Shown here piece after piece: positions 1-8,842 of a DNA stretch of 64,000 nucleotides; position 1 is the first letter of the stretch; each line of letters begins with the position of its first letter. A program made the position numbers and the translations under genes. The DNA lies in assembly GCF_011604685.1 (NCBI RefSeq), contig NZ_CP050063.1:6985001-7049000 (forward strand), written 5' to 3'. This DNA is from Spirosoma aureum. GTDB taxonomy: Bacteria; Bacteroidota; Bacteroidia; Cytophagales; Spirosomataceae. Under the pieces are notes generated by a model. That model saw only the letters and a program-made list of their open reading frames with translations, searched no databases and was not told the DNA's origin.

Positions 1-2
1 AA

Positions 3-152
3 ATCGGCAGGCAAGACCCGAGTGCTTTCCCACTGGTCGGTCATGCGCATAAACAGGCTTTCGTTGACTGGCAGATTTTCAGGGCTGCCAAGACTGATGA
101 GTATCCGGCGGAAAGCCGCCAGAAAATCGATCTGGAGTTGGTTCGAATTTGA
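3..152 (+). CDS. C-terminal fragment of an unidentified protein
   Basis: Frame 3 is open from the window edge to a TGA at 150-152 and encodes about 49 residues ending in KIDLELVRI. The composition is protein-like (a run with FPLVGHAHKQAF, then an acidic helix), while frame 2 closes early. The start lies outside the window, so family and function cannot be named. The next 270 bases up to the stop of the minus-strand gene hold no gene I can support. Confidence 0.5.
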   Translation: MGRQDPSAFPLVGHAHKQAFVDWQIFRAAKTDEYPAESRQKIDLELVRI

Positions 153-421
153 GCGTCGCTTCATGCGGTTGGCTTGCCGGTCAATTGCTTTTCAATAGCC
201 CCAAACCGGCATCATTAGTATGGTTGTCTGTTGGAAATTGGGGAGGTAAATATACACAACAGAACACGCAAAACAAAGCGTTAACGCCAACAATATCAGA
301 CAACTTACCGAATCAATTTTACGACCAAACTTACGTTGATCCAGCGGCCAGTCCATGGTTGTTTACGCAAAAAATCATTACTGATCTGATCCGGCACAGC
401 AACGGAAAGACCAGTACTTGT

Positions 422-1516
422 TCAGAGGCCAACTACGAATCGTAACCCTGGATACACTTTCTTAAAAAACCCATTCATGTACAACTCAGGCTGCACCTTA
501 AACAACCCTTTCTGAAAAACTGTACCGCCCAGTCGGATCGTGTTTGACTCAAAATACGATCCTTCCCGATAAACCGGAATGCCAACATAAAACGAAGCGA
601 TCTGGCGATTGAAATCGGTGGTCCGACCCGTTTTATTTTTATGATAAAAGACGACGCCAACATTCAGAAAGTCGTTTCTGAAAATCGAAAATCGATCGGT
701 GGCAGTGGGTCTGTCAAAGAAGAAATTAGACGTGTAACCAACAACATACCCTACCCGCTGAAATTGACTGGGAATAAACTGAATATCGAAATTGAGCGAC
801 GGCACCCATTGGTTCCGAATCAGGCCAACGCCAATACCGGGCGTAATTTCGAGAAACGGATTTTTTGCCGAACCCGGATTCAGGAATCTGGCTTTGTTGT
901 CGGCGCTCTGAAGCAGAGTAAACGCCATTTTTGGGCTGGTCAGGTCATGGTTTTTGTATTCGCGCACCGATTCGAGTGCCTGATGCAGTTTCTGATTAAT
1001 TCCTCCTGCCTTCAGCAAGCGTTCAATATCGCTTAGGCTATTGACCAACAGATACACACTAAAAGTAGTGGGTGTATCTTGCGATTCCAGTGATGTCCAT
1101 ATAATCTGGAGAGTATCCTGCTGTGTTTTTACCTCAACCGGCTTGTCATCCTCCTGAAACTGGAAATTAGTTGTTGGCTGGGGAGTGTAGCGCAACGCCA
1201 GAGACTGACTGGTTTCGCCAAGCCGAAAGAGCGCATGGGTGGCCCGAGTCGGGTTTTGCGTTGTATCCTCCACTTTCTGATAGTCAGTCACGAACAGGCG
1301 TAATACCGAATCAATATTTTTTCGGGCCAGAACCTGTGCATATTGATCGAATGCGACAAGCAGTTTGTTTCGCTGACCTAAATCAATTTCGATACGGCTA
1401 AGACCCGGAAACTTCTGTCGAGCCTCCTGTTTCGCTAAACGTGGGTTGGTCGGTTGAGATATGACAATCCCGACTATGCTCAGCATGAGCATAGTAATCA
1501 AACAAAATAGACGCAT
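422..1516 (-). CDS. Exported protein of unknown function, last gene of a sigma-factor operon
   Basis: 364 residues with a signal peptide (about residues 1-20, ending VISQ). The N-terminal half is helical. The C-terminal half has alternating aromatic and polar strands (SFYVGIPVYREGSYF, LYMNGFFKKVYPGLRFVVGL) of the kind seen in outer-membrane or surface beta proteins. I recognise no named family. It begins two bases after the stop of the membrane protein upstream and is almost certainly co-transcribed with it and the ECF sigma factor. A role in the envelope stress or signal sensed by that sigma pair is inference from position only. Confidence 0.7.
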   Translation of the reverse strand: MRLFCLITMLMLSIVGIVISQPTNPRLAKQEARQKFPGLSRIEIDLGQRNKLLVAFDQYAQVLARKNIDSVLRLFVTDYQKVEDTTQNPTRATHALFRLGETSQSLALRYTPQPTTNFQFQEDDKPVEVKTQQDTLQIIWTSLESQDTPTTFSVYLLVNSLSDIERLLKAGGINQKLHQALESVREYKNHDLTSPKMAFTLLQSADNKARFLNPGSAKNPFLEITPGIGVGLIRNQWVPSLNFDIQFIPSQFQRVGYVVGYTSNFFFDRPTATDRFSIFRNDFLNVGVVFYHKNKTGRTTDFNRQIASFYVGIPVYREGSYFESNTIRLGGTVFQKGLFKVQPELYMNGFFKKVYPGLRFVVGL

Positions 1517-1518
1517 GT

Positions 1519-2241
1519 TTATTGGTTTGGTTTACTCGTTAGGGGCATTATTAAGGTGGAACGACGCTCTTCCGGTACTGATTCTTCACTCCGCCCGATA
1601 CCTAACCGGACAAAGTTTTCAGTACGGTAAACTTTGGGGCGAGTTTCTTCTTCAGCCCGCAGTTCGTTTTCGTGAACGACCCGAAATCTTCGTTTTGGCG
1701 TAGTCGTCGCCACAGTCGGCTTACCGGATACGATGTGTTTATCAACAACTGGCAGAACTTCATCAGCCATTGGTAAAGAAGGAATTGGGGGTAATACCGC
1801 AATTGGCTCTGGATCGACTGGCGTTGCTAGTTGGTTCGGAATTTCTCTGGAATGACTAGTCGTTTGTAGTCGTACGGCTGATCGTCTTTTTCCAGAAAAT
1901 ACGATTTTCGGAGCGATAACCTCGTTAACCAGCCTCGCCTTACGACCGGCTTCTGAAGTTGTAGGTCCTTTACGGTTAGCGCGAGCTATGCTAATTTTAG
2001 TCTGTTCGTCAGTTGATTGATGTAACGCAAACCAGCCCAAAATCAACCCACTCAGACAGGCTGCCATTGCCCATCCAATCAGGCCAGTTCGTCGACGAGG
2101 TTCATCAACCTGAAGCTCGGGACGCATCTGTTGCCACAATCGTTCGGCGTCAAACGAAGATCCGGGTGGGGGCGTATCGGGCATGCGGCTGAGTGACTGC
2201 CGTACCCACCGATCAAGAGATTCGTCGAGTTTCTGCTTCAT
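1519..2241 (-). CDS. Single-pass membrane protein, probable anti-sigma factor
   Basis: 240 residues. Residues 1-50 form a charged cytoplasmic-type segment (RWVRQSLSRMPDTPPP, then a WQQM helix). One hydrophobic span follows at about 53-73 (GLIGWAMAACLSGLILGW), then a long basic and proline-containing region. The layout matches anti-sigma factors that hold an ECF sigma at the inner membrane, although no FecR or zinc-binding (ZAS) motif is visible. Its ATG at 2241 lies inside the end of the sigma-factor gene (29-base overlap), which suggests translational coupling. The anti-sigma role is inferred from topology and gene order. Confidence 0.65.
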   Translation of the reverse strand: MKQKLDESLDRWVRQSLSRMPDTPPPGSSFDAERLWQQMRPELQVDEPRRRTGLIGWAMAACLSGLILGWFALHQSTDEQTKISIARANRKGPTTSEAGRKARLVNEVIAPKIVFSGKRRSAVRLQTTSHSREIPNQLATPVDPEPIAVLPPIPSLPMADEVLPVVDKHIVSGKPTVATTTPKRRFRVVHENELRAEEETRPKVYRTENFVRLGIGRSEESVPEERRSTLIMPLTSKPNQ

Positions 2242-2770
2242 AACCGTATTGTATCAACCAGGTTTGTAATAAAGCCCTCGCCTTGCTTAACTGCGATTTT
2301 GAGGTATTTTCGGAGATGCGTAACTGATCGGCAATTTCGCGGTGTGTATATCCTTCAATAGCGTATAGGTTAAAGACCGTTCGATAGCCAGGTGGCAACT
2401 CCAGAATAAGCTGATGAATGCGTTCAGCATCGAGCATGCTATCCGGGAGTTGCCCGGTATCTGGCTGAATCTCGGCGAGTTCATCGGCCTGAAAAAGAGG
2501 CAGGTTTCGATTAGCCCGCAGGTGTTGCAATGCTTCGTTGACCACAATACGCCGAAGCCAAGCTTCCAGACCATTATCGTCCCGATAGGTAAAGCCTACA
2601 ATCGAGCGAAAAGCTTTCAGGAAACCGTTCATCAACACCTCTTCAGCATCTGATTCATTCCGGACATAGCGTAGACTAACCCGAAACAGTCGGTTAACAA
2701 ACTGATCGAACAGTCGTTTCTGGGCAAACGCATTACCCTTCTGACATTGTTCAACAAGTTGCTGCGACAT
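2213..2770 (-). CDS. ECF-type RNA polymerase sigma-70 factor
   Basis: 185 residues from the chosen ATG. Region 2 is visible as LFDQFVNRLFRVSLRYVRN followed by DAEEVLMNGFLKAF. Region 4 is the helix-turn-helix YTHREIADQLRISENTSKSQ. The frame is open back to 2902 from a TTG, but those 44 extra residues do not resemble sigma N-termini. The ATG at 2770 gives the typical start MSQQLVEQCQKGN, so I place the start there. It heads an operon with the membrane protein and exported protein that follow. It should direct polymerase to a small regulon, probably including itself, and be released by the downstream membrane protein. Confidence 0.9.
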   Translation of the reverse strand: MSQQLVEQCQKGNAFAQKRLFDQFVNRLFRVSLRYVRNESDAEEVLMNGFLKAFRSIVGFTYRDDNGLEAWLRRIVVNEALQHLRANRNLPLFQADELAEIQPDTGQLPDSMLDAERIHQLILELPPGYRTVFNLYAIEGYTHREIADQLRISENTSKSQLSKARALLQTWLIQYGYEAETRRIS

Positions 2771-2898
2771 ACTGGTGACTGGTGATTTCGGATCGTTTTC
2801 AATGACAGAAATGCCGTGTTTGGCTAAAGGGTTGCCTGAGGCAAAAAAAAAGCCATCATCTGTTCGAACAATGGCCTGAATAGTAGATGGTTTTGGGC

Positions 2899-3342
2899 TC
2901 AATTAACCAGCATAGTGCTGTGTTCGCGCGTATCATAGCGTTGTCGTGCATTCATAATCTGATCGCTGTGATCGGTGGCCCATTCACCCAGATCAATGAC
3001 TTGCACCAATAGACTATAACCCAGCTCTGTCAGTTCGTATTCGACCCTTGGCGGGATTTCAGGATACACCCGTCGCGAAACCAGACCATCGCGTTCCAGA
3101 TTGCGCAGCGTTACTGTAAGCATTCGCTGAGAAACGCCATCGATCCGTTTCTTGAGTTCATTGAATCGAAGGGTTCCGGCATTGCCTAAATGAAAAATAG
3201 ACAATATCGACCATTTATCGCTGAAACGGTCCAGAATATTCCGGGTTGGGCACCCTCCTACCACACGACCTGTCGTTCCTAAAATTTTCTGCAATTTTTC
3301 TTGCAGCCTATCCTGCTGATTATCAACAATAGTTCTGTCCAT
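2899..3342 (-). CDS. HxlR-family (DUF24) winged-helix regulator
   Basis: 147 residues from the ATG at 3342; the frame also has a TTG at 3357, but the ATG is preferred. The HxlR signature is clear: CPTRNILDRFSDKWS, FNELKKRIDGVSQRMLT for the recognition helix, then LERDGLVSRRVYPEIPPRVEYEL for the wing. Cys31 sits where redox-sensing members of this family (YodB, HypR, QorR) carry their reactive cysteine. It is divergent from a quinone oxidoreductase gene, the same arrangement as QorR/qor2 in Corynebacterium glutamicum. It is therefore likely a thiol-based repressor of itself and its neighbour, released by quinones or electrophiles. Confidence 0.9.
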   Translation of the reverse strand: MDRTIVDNQQDRLQEKLQKILGTTGRVVGGCPTRNILDRFSDKWSILSIFHLGNAGTLRFNELKKRIDGVSQRMLTVTLRNLERDGLVSRRVYPEIPPRVEYELTELGYSLLVQVIDLGEWATDHSDQIMNARQRYDTREHSTMLVN

Positions 3343-3369
3343 GTTCCTGACGCACAAAAAAATGCCTTC

Positions 3370-3437
3370 TTGCGGTGGTTTCAGTTACTAAATACCTTTG
3401 AGTTACCAAAAGTAACTAAGTAACGAATAAAAACCAA
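3370..3437. promoter_or_regulatory. Overlapping divergent promoters with HxlR operator half-sites
   Basis: Plus-strand promoter: TTG at 3370-3372, 20 bases, then TACCTTTG at 3393-3400. Minus-strand promoter: TTG (CAA at 3435-3437), 20 bases, then TACTTTTG (3414 down to 3407). Both match the Bacteroidota -33/-7 consensus TTG-N19-21-TAnnTTTG. Four copies of AGTTAC or GTAAC(T) lie across them at 3383-3388, 3401-3406, 3412-3417 and 3420-3424. The inner pair forms an inverted repeat with a 5-base spacer. This is probably where the HxlR protein binds to shut both promoters. Confidence 0.7.
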
Positions 3438-3444
3438 GAATCTA

Positions 3445-4293
3445 ATGATCGCTATTACCGGAGCATCTGGCCATCTAGGAAAAGCCACGCTCGAATTTTT
3501 ACTAGCTAAAACAAATGCCAATTCACTGGTTGCCATTGCCAGAGATCCCGAAAAAGTGGCTGATCTGGCCAGCAAAGGAATCACCGTTCGTCAGGGAGAT
3601 TATGGTGATCCGGCTTCGCTCGTAGCCAGTCTGGCAGGTGTTAGTACAGTACTGTTAATCTCCAGTTCTGCACTGGGGGAGGAGCGTGTTCGCCAGCACG
3701 CCAATGTGATCAATGCGGCCAAAGAAGCCGGTGTGAAGCATATTTTTTATACCAGTGCCCCGAATCCATCCCCAACAGCACACTTTGCGCCAGCTATTGA
3801 TCATTTCCAGACCGAAAACCTGTTGAGAGAATCAGGTCTGACGTATACTATCTTCCGCAATAATCTATATCTGGATGTAGTACCGGGATTGATTGGCGAT
3901 GCGGCTCAATCGGGGAAACTCTACTATCCGGGTGGTGATGGAAAAATCAGCTTTGTACTGCGAACAGACATTGCCGAAGCCCTCGCTACTGCGCTGACCA
4001 GCGAAGGTCATGAGAATAAGGTGTATGACATTGGGGCGCCTACTGCCTGGTCATTCGGTGATATTGCCAGGGCGTTGAGTCATAATGATAAGTCCGTTGA
4101 CTACATCGATATTCCCAATAGTGCCTACGAAGCCGAACTCGTCAAGCACTTGCCCGCTCCGGTGGCCAAAGTCTACGCAGGAATGGCCGAAGGCATAAAG
4201 GAAAATGACTTTAATCAGCCCGATTCAACACTGGAAAAACTGTTGGGTCGCGAACCCGTTAGTCTGGACAGTTTTCTGAAAAACCTGGCCTAA
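3445..4293 (+). CDS. qorB: NmrA-type NAD(P)H:quinone oxidoreductase (QOR2-like)
   Basis: 282 residues. The N-terminal Rossmann motif is MIAITGASGHLGKATLEFL. VRQGDYGDPASL and LLISSSALGEERVRQH match the E. coli QOR2 (YtfG) pattern closely, including VINAAKEAGVKHI. The family reduces quinones with NADPH as a cytoplasmic detoxification step. The start lies about 40 bases after its predicted transcription start and the gene is divergent from the HxlR regulator. Induction by quinone or thiol stress is inferred from that pairing. A terminator-like hairpin follows, so it is probably monocistronic. Confidence 0.88.
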   Translation: MIAITGASGHLGKATLEFLLAKTNANSLVAIARDPEKVADLASKGITVRQGDYGDPASLVASLAGVSTVLLISSSALGEERVRQHANVINAAKEAGVKHIFYTSAPNPSPTAHFAPAIDHFQTENLLRESGLTYTIFRNNLYLDVVPGLIGDAAQSGKLYYPGGDGKISFVLRTDIAEALATALTSEGHENKVYDIGAPTAWSFGDIARALSHNDKSVDYIDIPNSAYEAELVKHLPAPVAKVYAGMAEGIKENDFNQPDSTLEKLLGREPVSLDSFLKNLA

Positions 4294-4300
4294 AATCATT

Positions 4301-4343
4301 TGTTACGCCGGATGGCTGTTCCTATCAGTTATTCGGCGTAACA
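4301..4343 (+). terminator. Hairpin after the quinone oxidoreductase gene
   Basis: Arms TGTTACGCCG (4301-4310) and CGGCGTAACA (4334-4343) pair perfectly, with a 23-base loop, eight bases past the stop codon. The following tract, TCTTTG, is only weakly T-rich. Confidence 0.5.
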
Positions 4344-4520
4344 TCTTTGTATCCGTACGCTAAGAGCCAATTCTATCTGTGATTAGTACACTATCTTCAA
4401 CTTAATTTCGCGAACTAGTCAATAAATAGTACAAATACCGACTGAATACATCTTTATTCGCTGAATACCATCAGGAAAGCTTATTTTTACCATACGATTA
4501 TACTGTTTATACACTATCGT

Positions 4521-6107
4521 ATGCCGCGAGCTTTTCGTCTCTGTCATCCGTCACGGATTTATACGTTGTTATGGTTGCTGATTTATACCTGGACAGTGTC
4601 TGCTCAGCCACTGCCCAAAACGTCCTCTACGAATACGTTCGAACTGATTGAAACCACGATCAGCGACATCCACAAAGCTTTCCGCACAGGTTCTCTGACG
4701 AGCGAACAGTTGGTCAATGCTTACCTGAAACGTATCCAGACTTACGATCAGCCTACAAAGCTCAACGCCATTATTATTGTCAATCCGGAAGCAATCAATA
4801 CTGCCCGTGCGCTGGATGCGGAATTTCGAAAAACGGGTAGGCTGCGCCCGTTACACGGTATTCCGGTTATCGTGAAAGACAATTTTAACACAAAAGGGCT
4901 ACAAACAACGGGCGGCTCCATAGCACTGAAAGGATTTGTGCCGACTGAAGATGCCTATCAGGTTCGTAAACTGCGGGAAGCCGGGGCCATTGTACTGGCT
5001 AAATCCAATATGGCGGAATGGGCTTTTACGCCCATGCATTCGCAAAGTTCAATGGCTGGCGAAACGCTGAATCCCTACAATCTGGCCTATGTGCCAGCCG
5101 GATCGAGTGGTGGTACCGCAGCAGCCGTGGCTGCTAACTTAGGCGCAGTTGGGGTAGGCTCCGATACAGGCAATTCAATCCGGGGGCCGTCGTCGCATAA
5201 CGCACTGGTGGGCTTCCGAACATCGCTGGGCCTGATCAGTCGTTACGGTATTATTCCGCTCTATACCCGCAACGATGTTGGTGGGCCGATGTGCCGCACG
5301 GTCGAAGATGCCGTTCGGCTGCTGGAGGTTACGGCGGGCTACGATCCTAACGATCCGATTACTAAAAACAGCCAGGGCAAAATCCCTAAAAACTATACCC
5401 AGTTTCTACGCAACGATGGCTTGAAAGGTACCCGAATTGGGGTGCTTCGTCAGGTAAGCGACAAATCGATCCACCCGGAAATCAAGCAGCTTTTCGACCA
5501 GGGTCTGGCGGATTTGACCCGAATGGGTGCGCAGGTCGTTGATGTTACTATTCCTGATTTTGACTCGTTACGCACCAACCAGGGGTGCGCCGACTTTAGA
5601 GCCGATATTGAAAACTACCTTCGCACCTTTGTTAAACTGGATTCCCTGAAAACCCTGGAAGATATCATTCGAATAGGCGGTTATTCGGACATTGTGCGCG
5701 ACCGGCTAACCCACCAACAAACGCATTCGGGTCGCACCAGGCATCCCGAAATTCCGTGTGGTGATGCGTTTACCGATCCATTGCGGATTGCTTTTCGCAA
5801 AGCGATTGAAGCCGAAATGGATCGGCTGCATGTCGATGCCCTTGTTTACCCAACCTGGAATTATCCGCCCGCTCAGGTTGGGGATGCAAAAGGCTATAAA
5901 GGGGATAACAGTCAACTGATTGCTCCCGCTACCGGCCAGCCCGCTTTTACCGTTCCAATGGGATACACGACCGGCGATTTACCCGCTGGTATTCAATTTT
6001 TGGGTCGTCTGTTCGCTGAACCAACTTTAATCCGGTTGACGTATGCCTATGAACATGGAACTCACCATCGGATCGCCCCAAAGCGATTTATGGCGCTTGG
6101 CCAATAA
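4521..6107 (+). CDS. Exported amidase (amidase-signature family)
   Basis: 528 residues with a signal peptide ending near SAQ (residue 29). The Ser-cisSer-Lys triad of the amidase signature is visible: Lys119 in IPVIVKDNF, Ser195 in AGSSGGTAAAV, and nucleophile Ser219 in GSDTGNSIRGPS. The 24-residue spacing between the serines equals that in fatty acid amide hydrolase. The family hydrolyses carboxamides. Being exported, it should act in the periplasm or outside, unlike GatA. The substrate is unknown. It lies 59 bases upstream of an exported acylase, so the two probably form one transcription unit. Confidence 0.88.
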   Translation: MPRAFRLCHPSRIYTLLWLLIYTWTVSAQPLPKTSSTNTFELIETTISDIHKAFRTGSLTSEQLVNAYLKRIQTYDQPTKLNAIIIVNPEAINTARALDAEFRKTGRLRPLHGIPVIVKDNFNTKGLQTTGGSIALKGFVPTEDAYQVRKLREAGAIVLAKSNMAEWAFTPMHSQSSMAGETLNPYNLAYVPAGSSGGTAAAVAANLGAVGVGSDTGNSIRGPSSHNALVGFRTSLGLISRYGIIPLYTRNDVGGPMCRTVEDAVRLLEVTAGYDPNDPITKNSQGKIPKNYTQFLRNDGLKGTRIGVLRQVSDKSIHPEIKQLFDQGLADLTRMGAQVVDVTIPDFDSLRTNQGCADFRADIENYLRTFVKLDSLKTLEDIIRIGGYSDIVRDRLTHQQTHSGRTRHPEIPCGDAFTDPLRIAFRKAIEAEMDRLHVDALVYPTWNYPPAQVGDAKGYKGDNSQLIAPATGQPAFTVPMGYTTGDLPAGIQFLGRLFAEPTLIRLTYAYEHGTHHRIAPKRFMALGQ

Positions 6108-6166
6108 AATAAACCCTCTATCAACCTAACGCATTACTATTTTTCACTCCATCACATTCCTCGTCA

Positions 6167-8383
6167 ATGAATCGCTTTCTTTCCCAGACAACCCATTTTT
6201 TTATACTTCTTGTAGTTGCACTATCTTCCTTTGTTGTCAAGGGCCAGCCGTTCAGCAAGGCCGAAATTACACGCTGGCAACAGCATGCCAAACAGGTCAC
6301 GATTACCCGCGACACCTGGGGCGTTCCGCACATTTACGGCAAAACCGATGCTGATGTAGTCTTTGGTTTACTATATACCCAATGCGAAGATGATTTTGCC
6401 CGTGTTGAAGAGAATTACATCACGTCGACGGGTCGGTTAGCCGAAGTAGAAGGTGAGTCGGCCCTCTACCATGATCTGCGGGCGAGGCTCTTTATGGATA
6501 GTACGCAGGCCATAGCGATCTACAAAAAAAGCCCGGCCTGGATGAAGCAGTTGCTGGACGCCTTTGCCGATGGCACCAATTATTACCTCTACACCCATCC
6601 CAACGTTACGCCCAAATTGCTGAAACGCTTCCAGCCCTGGATGCCGCTTATGTTCAGTGAAGGCAGTATTGGTGGCAACATCAGTGTAGTATCCACCGAG
6701 CGGTTGAAGGCTTTTTATGAACAGCGAAAATCAACATCGTGGCTCAACAATTTCGACCACTACGAACGTGAATCGGTCGGGTCGAACGGGTTTGCTATCT
6801 CCCCTGCCAAAAGTGCTACGAAAAACGCGCTGTTACTGATCAATCCACATACATCGTTTTATTTCCGGTCGGAGGTACACATGGTCAGTCAGAGTGGCTT
6901 AAACGCGTATGGGGCCGTTACCTGGGGGCAATTCTTTATCTATCAGGGCTTTAACGAAAACTGTGGCTGGATGCACACAACCAGTTATGCCGATTCGATG
7001 GATGAATATCTGGAAACGATCGAGAAAAAGAATAACGCCCTTTTTTATAAACATGGGAATGGCCTCAAGGCCGTTCGCACGCAAAAAGTACGGTTACCCT
7101 ATAAAGCAGGAAACGGAGTGCAGTACAAAGATTTTACGATGTATTTCACCCAGCATGGCCCCATTGCTGGCGAAAAAGAGGGTAAGTGGATTGCGATCGA
7201 TATGATGAATACCCCCCTGAATGCGCTGGAACAGTCGTATCTACGCACGAAGGCAACCGGGTATGCAAGCTTCAAGGAAGTCATGAAACTCAATGGCAAT
7301 GCGTCCAACAATACGATTTTTGCGGATCGCGACGGCACGATTGCCTACTGGCATGGCAATTTCATGCCAAAACGAGATCCCAAATTTGACTGGAGCCAGC
7401 CGGTAGACGGTAGTAATCCCGAAACCGACTGGAAGGGTTTGCATTCGGTCGATGACATTGTTCAGGTAAAGAACCCGGCCAGTGGCTGGATTCAGAACTG
7501 CAATGCCACTCCGTTTACTGTGTCGGGTACAAGTAGCCCCGAGAAAAACAAGTATCCGGCCTACATGGCTCCCGATGCCGAAAATTACCGGGGTGTCAAT
7601 GCTGTTCGCGTTCTGAGCCGAAAATCGATGTTCACTCTGGATACCCTCATTGCCGCTGCCGACGACCCCCATCTGGCCGCTTTTGACGAACTGCTGCCTG
7701 CCTTGCTGAGCGCCTATCAAACTGTTTCCAGCGATGTGCAGAATCAATCGAAAGATCTGGCCGAAGCCGTTCAGATCCTGAAAGACTGGGACAAATCGTA
7801 TGGTGTTAAGTCTGTCGGTCAGACGCTGGCCATTTATTGGGGCGAAAAAATACAGAAACTGGCTCGTAGTCGCGCGGCCACCGACCAGCGTTTCGATAAT
7901 CTGGGCCTAACGGCGTTTACGATCAGCCAAACCTCCCCACAGGAAAAAGTAACAGCCTTAGCCGACGTACTGACTGAACTGACCCGCGATTTCGGGACCT
8001 GGAAAACGCCCTGGGGTGACATTAATCGCTACCAGCGGCTAACGGGAAAAATCCAGGAGACCTACGACGACCAGAAGGCTAGTATTCCGGTTGGTTTTAC
8101 GTCATCAGCCTGGGGGTCGCTGGCGGCTTTTGCAGCCAGAACCTATCCCGGCACTAAAAAACGGTACGGCAGCGTGGGCAATAGTTTTGTAGCCGTTGTC
8201 GAATTTGGCAAACGCGTAAAAGCCCGTTCGGTGGTTACAGGTGGCCAAAGCAGCCGACCCGGCGAAACCCATTTCATGGATCAGGCTCCCCTATACTGTG
8301 AAGGGAAATTTAAGGATGTGTTGTTTTATCCGGAAGATGTGCAAAAGCATGTTGAGAAGACCTATCATCCGGGGGAAAAGTAA
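6167..8383 (+). CDS. Exported penicillin-acylase-family N-terminal-nucleophile hydrolase
   Basis: 738 residues with a signal peptide (ends near VKGQ, residue 27). The precursor has the usual order: short alpha chain with ITRDTWGVPHIYGKTDADVVFGLLYTQ split over the first 80 residues, linker, then the self-cleavage site Gly205-Ser206 in SVGSNGFAIS. Ser206 becomes the N-terminal nucleophile of the beta chain. Relatives cleave penicillins, acyl-homoserine lactones or lipopeptide acyl chains, and the sequence does not tell which. Its pairing with the exported amidase suggests amide-bond scavenging or quenching of an external acyl-amide, which is inference. Confidence 0.88.
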   Translation: MNRFLSQTTHFFILLVVALSSFVVKGQPFSKAEITRWQQHAKQVTITRDTWGVPHIYGKTDADVVFGLLYTQCEDDFARVEENYITSTGRLAEVEGESALYHDLRARLFMDSTQAIAIYKKSPAWMKQLLDAFADGTNYYLYTHPNVTPKLLKRFQPWMPLMFSEGSIGGNISVVSTERLKAFYEQRKSTSWLNNFDHYERESVGSNGFAISPAKSATKNALLLINPHTSFYFRSEVHMVSQSGLNAYGAVTWGQFFIYQGFNENCGWMHTTSYADSMDEYLETIEKKNNALFYKHGNGLKAVRTQKVRLPYKAGNGVQYKDFTMYFTQHGPIAGEKEGKWIAIDMMNTPLNALEQSYLRTKATGYASFKEVMKLNGNASNNTIFADRDGTIAYWHGNFMPKRDPKFDWSQPVDGSNPETDWKGLHSVDDIVQVKNPASGWIQNCNATPFTVSGTSSPEKNKYPAYMAPDAENYRGVNAVRVLSRKSMFTLDTLIAAADDPHLAAFDELLPALLSAYQTVSSDVQNQSKDLAEAVQILKDWDKSYGVKSVGQTLAIYWGEKIQKLARSRAATDQRFDNLGLTAFTISQTSPQEKVTALADVLTELTRDFGTWKTPWGDINRYQRLTGKIQETYDDQKASIPVGFTSSAWGSLAAFAARTYPGTKKRYGSVGNSFVAVVEFGKRVKARSVVTGGQSSRPGETHFMDQAPLYCEGKFKDVLFYPEDVQKHVEKTYHPGEK

Positions 8384-8439
8384 ATGGTCAACTCGTTGGT
8401 TTCTTTACCAAATAGAACCCAAATTAATCATAAAAAGAA

Positions 8440-8742
8440 ATGATTTACATTACTCAGTTAATCTACATCAAAGAAGGCCAGGAACGTGTATTTCATCAAT
8501 TTGAAGACATCGCGATTCCAACAATCGCAAAATATAATGGACAACTTTTGCTACGGGTGAGACCTTCGGACAGCTCTTTCATTGCGTATCAAATTGATAA
8601 ACCCTATGAGATCCACCTTGTAAAATTTGACTCCGAGCAAGATTTTGTAAACTTCATGCACGACGAAGAACGGAAGAAGTTCCTGCATCTTAAAGAACAA
8701 TCAATAACATCATCCATATTAATTCAGGGGACAAAATTATAG
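8440..8742 (+). CDS. DUF1330-like small alpha/beta-barrel protein
   Basis: 100 residues. The pattern MIYITQLIYIKEGQERVFHQFE, a central beta strand (FIAYQIDKPYEIHLVKFDS) and FVNFMHDEERKKFL fits the dimeric ferredoxin-like fold of DUF1330 proteins. Function is unknown. It starts 56 bases after the acylase stop and could be read from the same transcript, but no functional link is evident. Confidence 0.7.
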   Translation: MIYITQLIYIKEGQERVFHQFEDIAIPTIAKYNGQLLLRVRPSDSSFIAYQIDKPYEIHLVKFDSEQDFVNFMHDEERKKFLHLKEQSITSSILIQGTKL

Positions 8743-8842
8743 TCCGAAAGTTTTGCCAGGGTTGTTTATCGGCTATAAATCACGCAGTTCGATAGTCAAA
8801 TAAAGTCAACTCAAGTGGTAGCCACGAATCTTAAAAAGTTGT

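Noticed and set aside
149..445. Possible 98-residue plus-strand protein
   Set aside because: It starts from TTG inside the end of the preceding gene, overlaps the end of a convergent gene, and shows no coherent domain pattern.
2771..2902. 44-residue N-terminal extension of the ECF sigma factor
   Set aside because: Begins with TTG overlapping the HxlR stop and has no sigma-like sequence; ATG 2770 gives the usual N-terminus.
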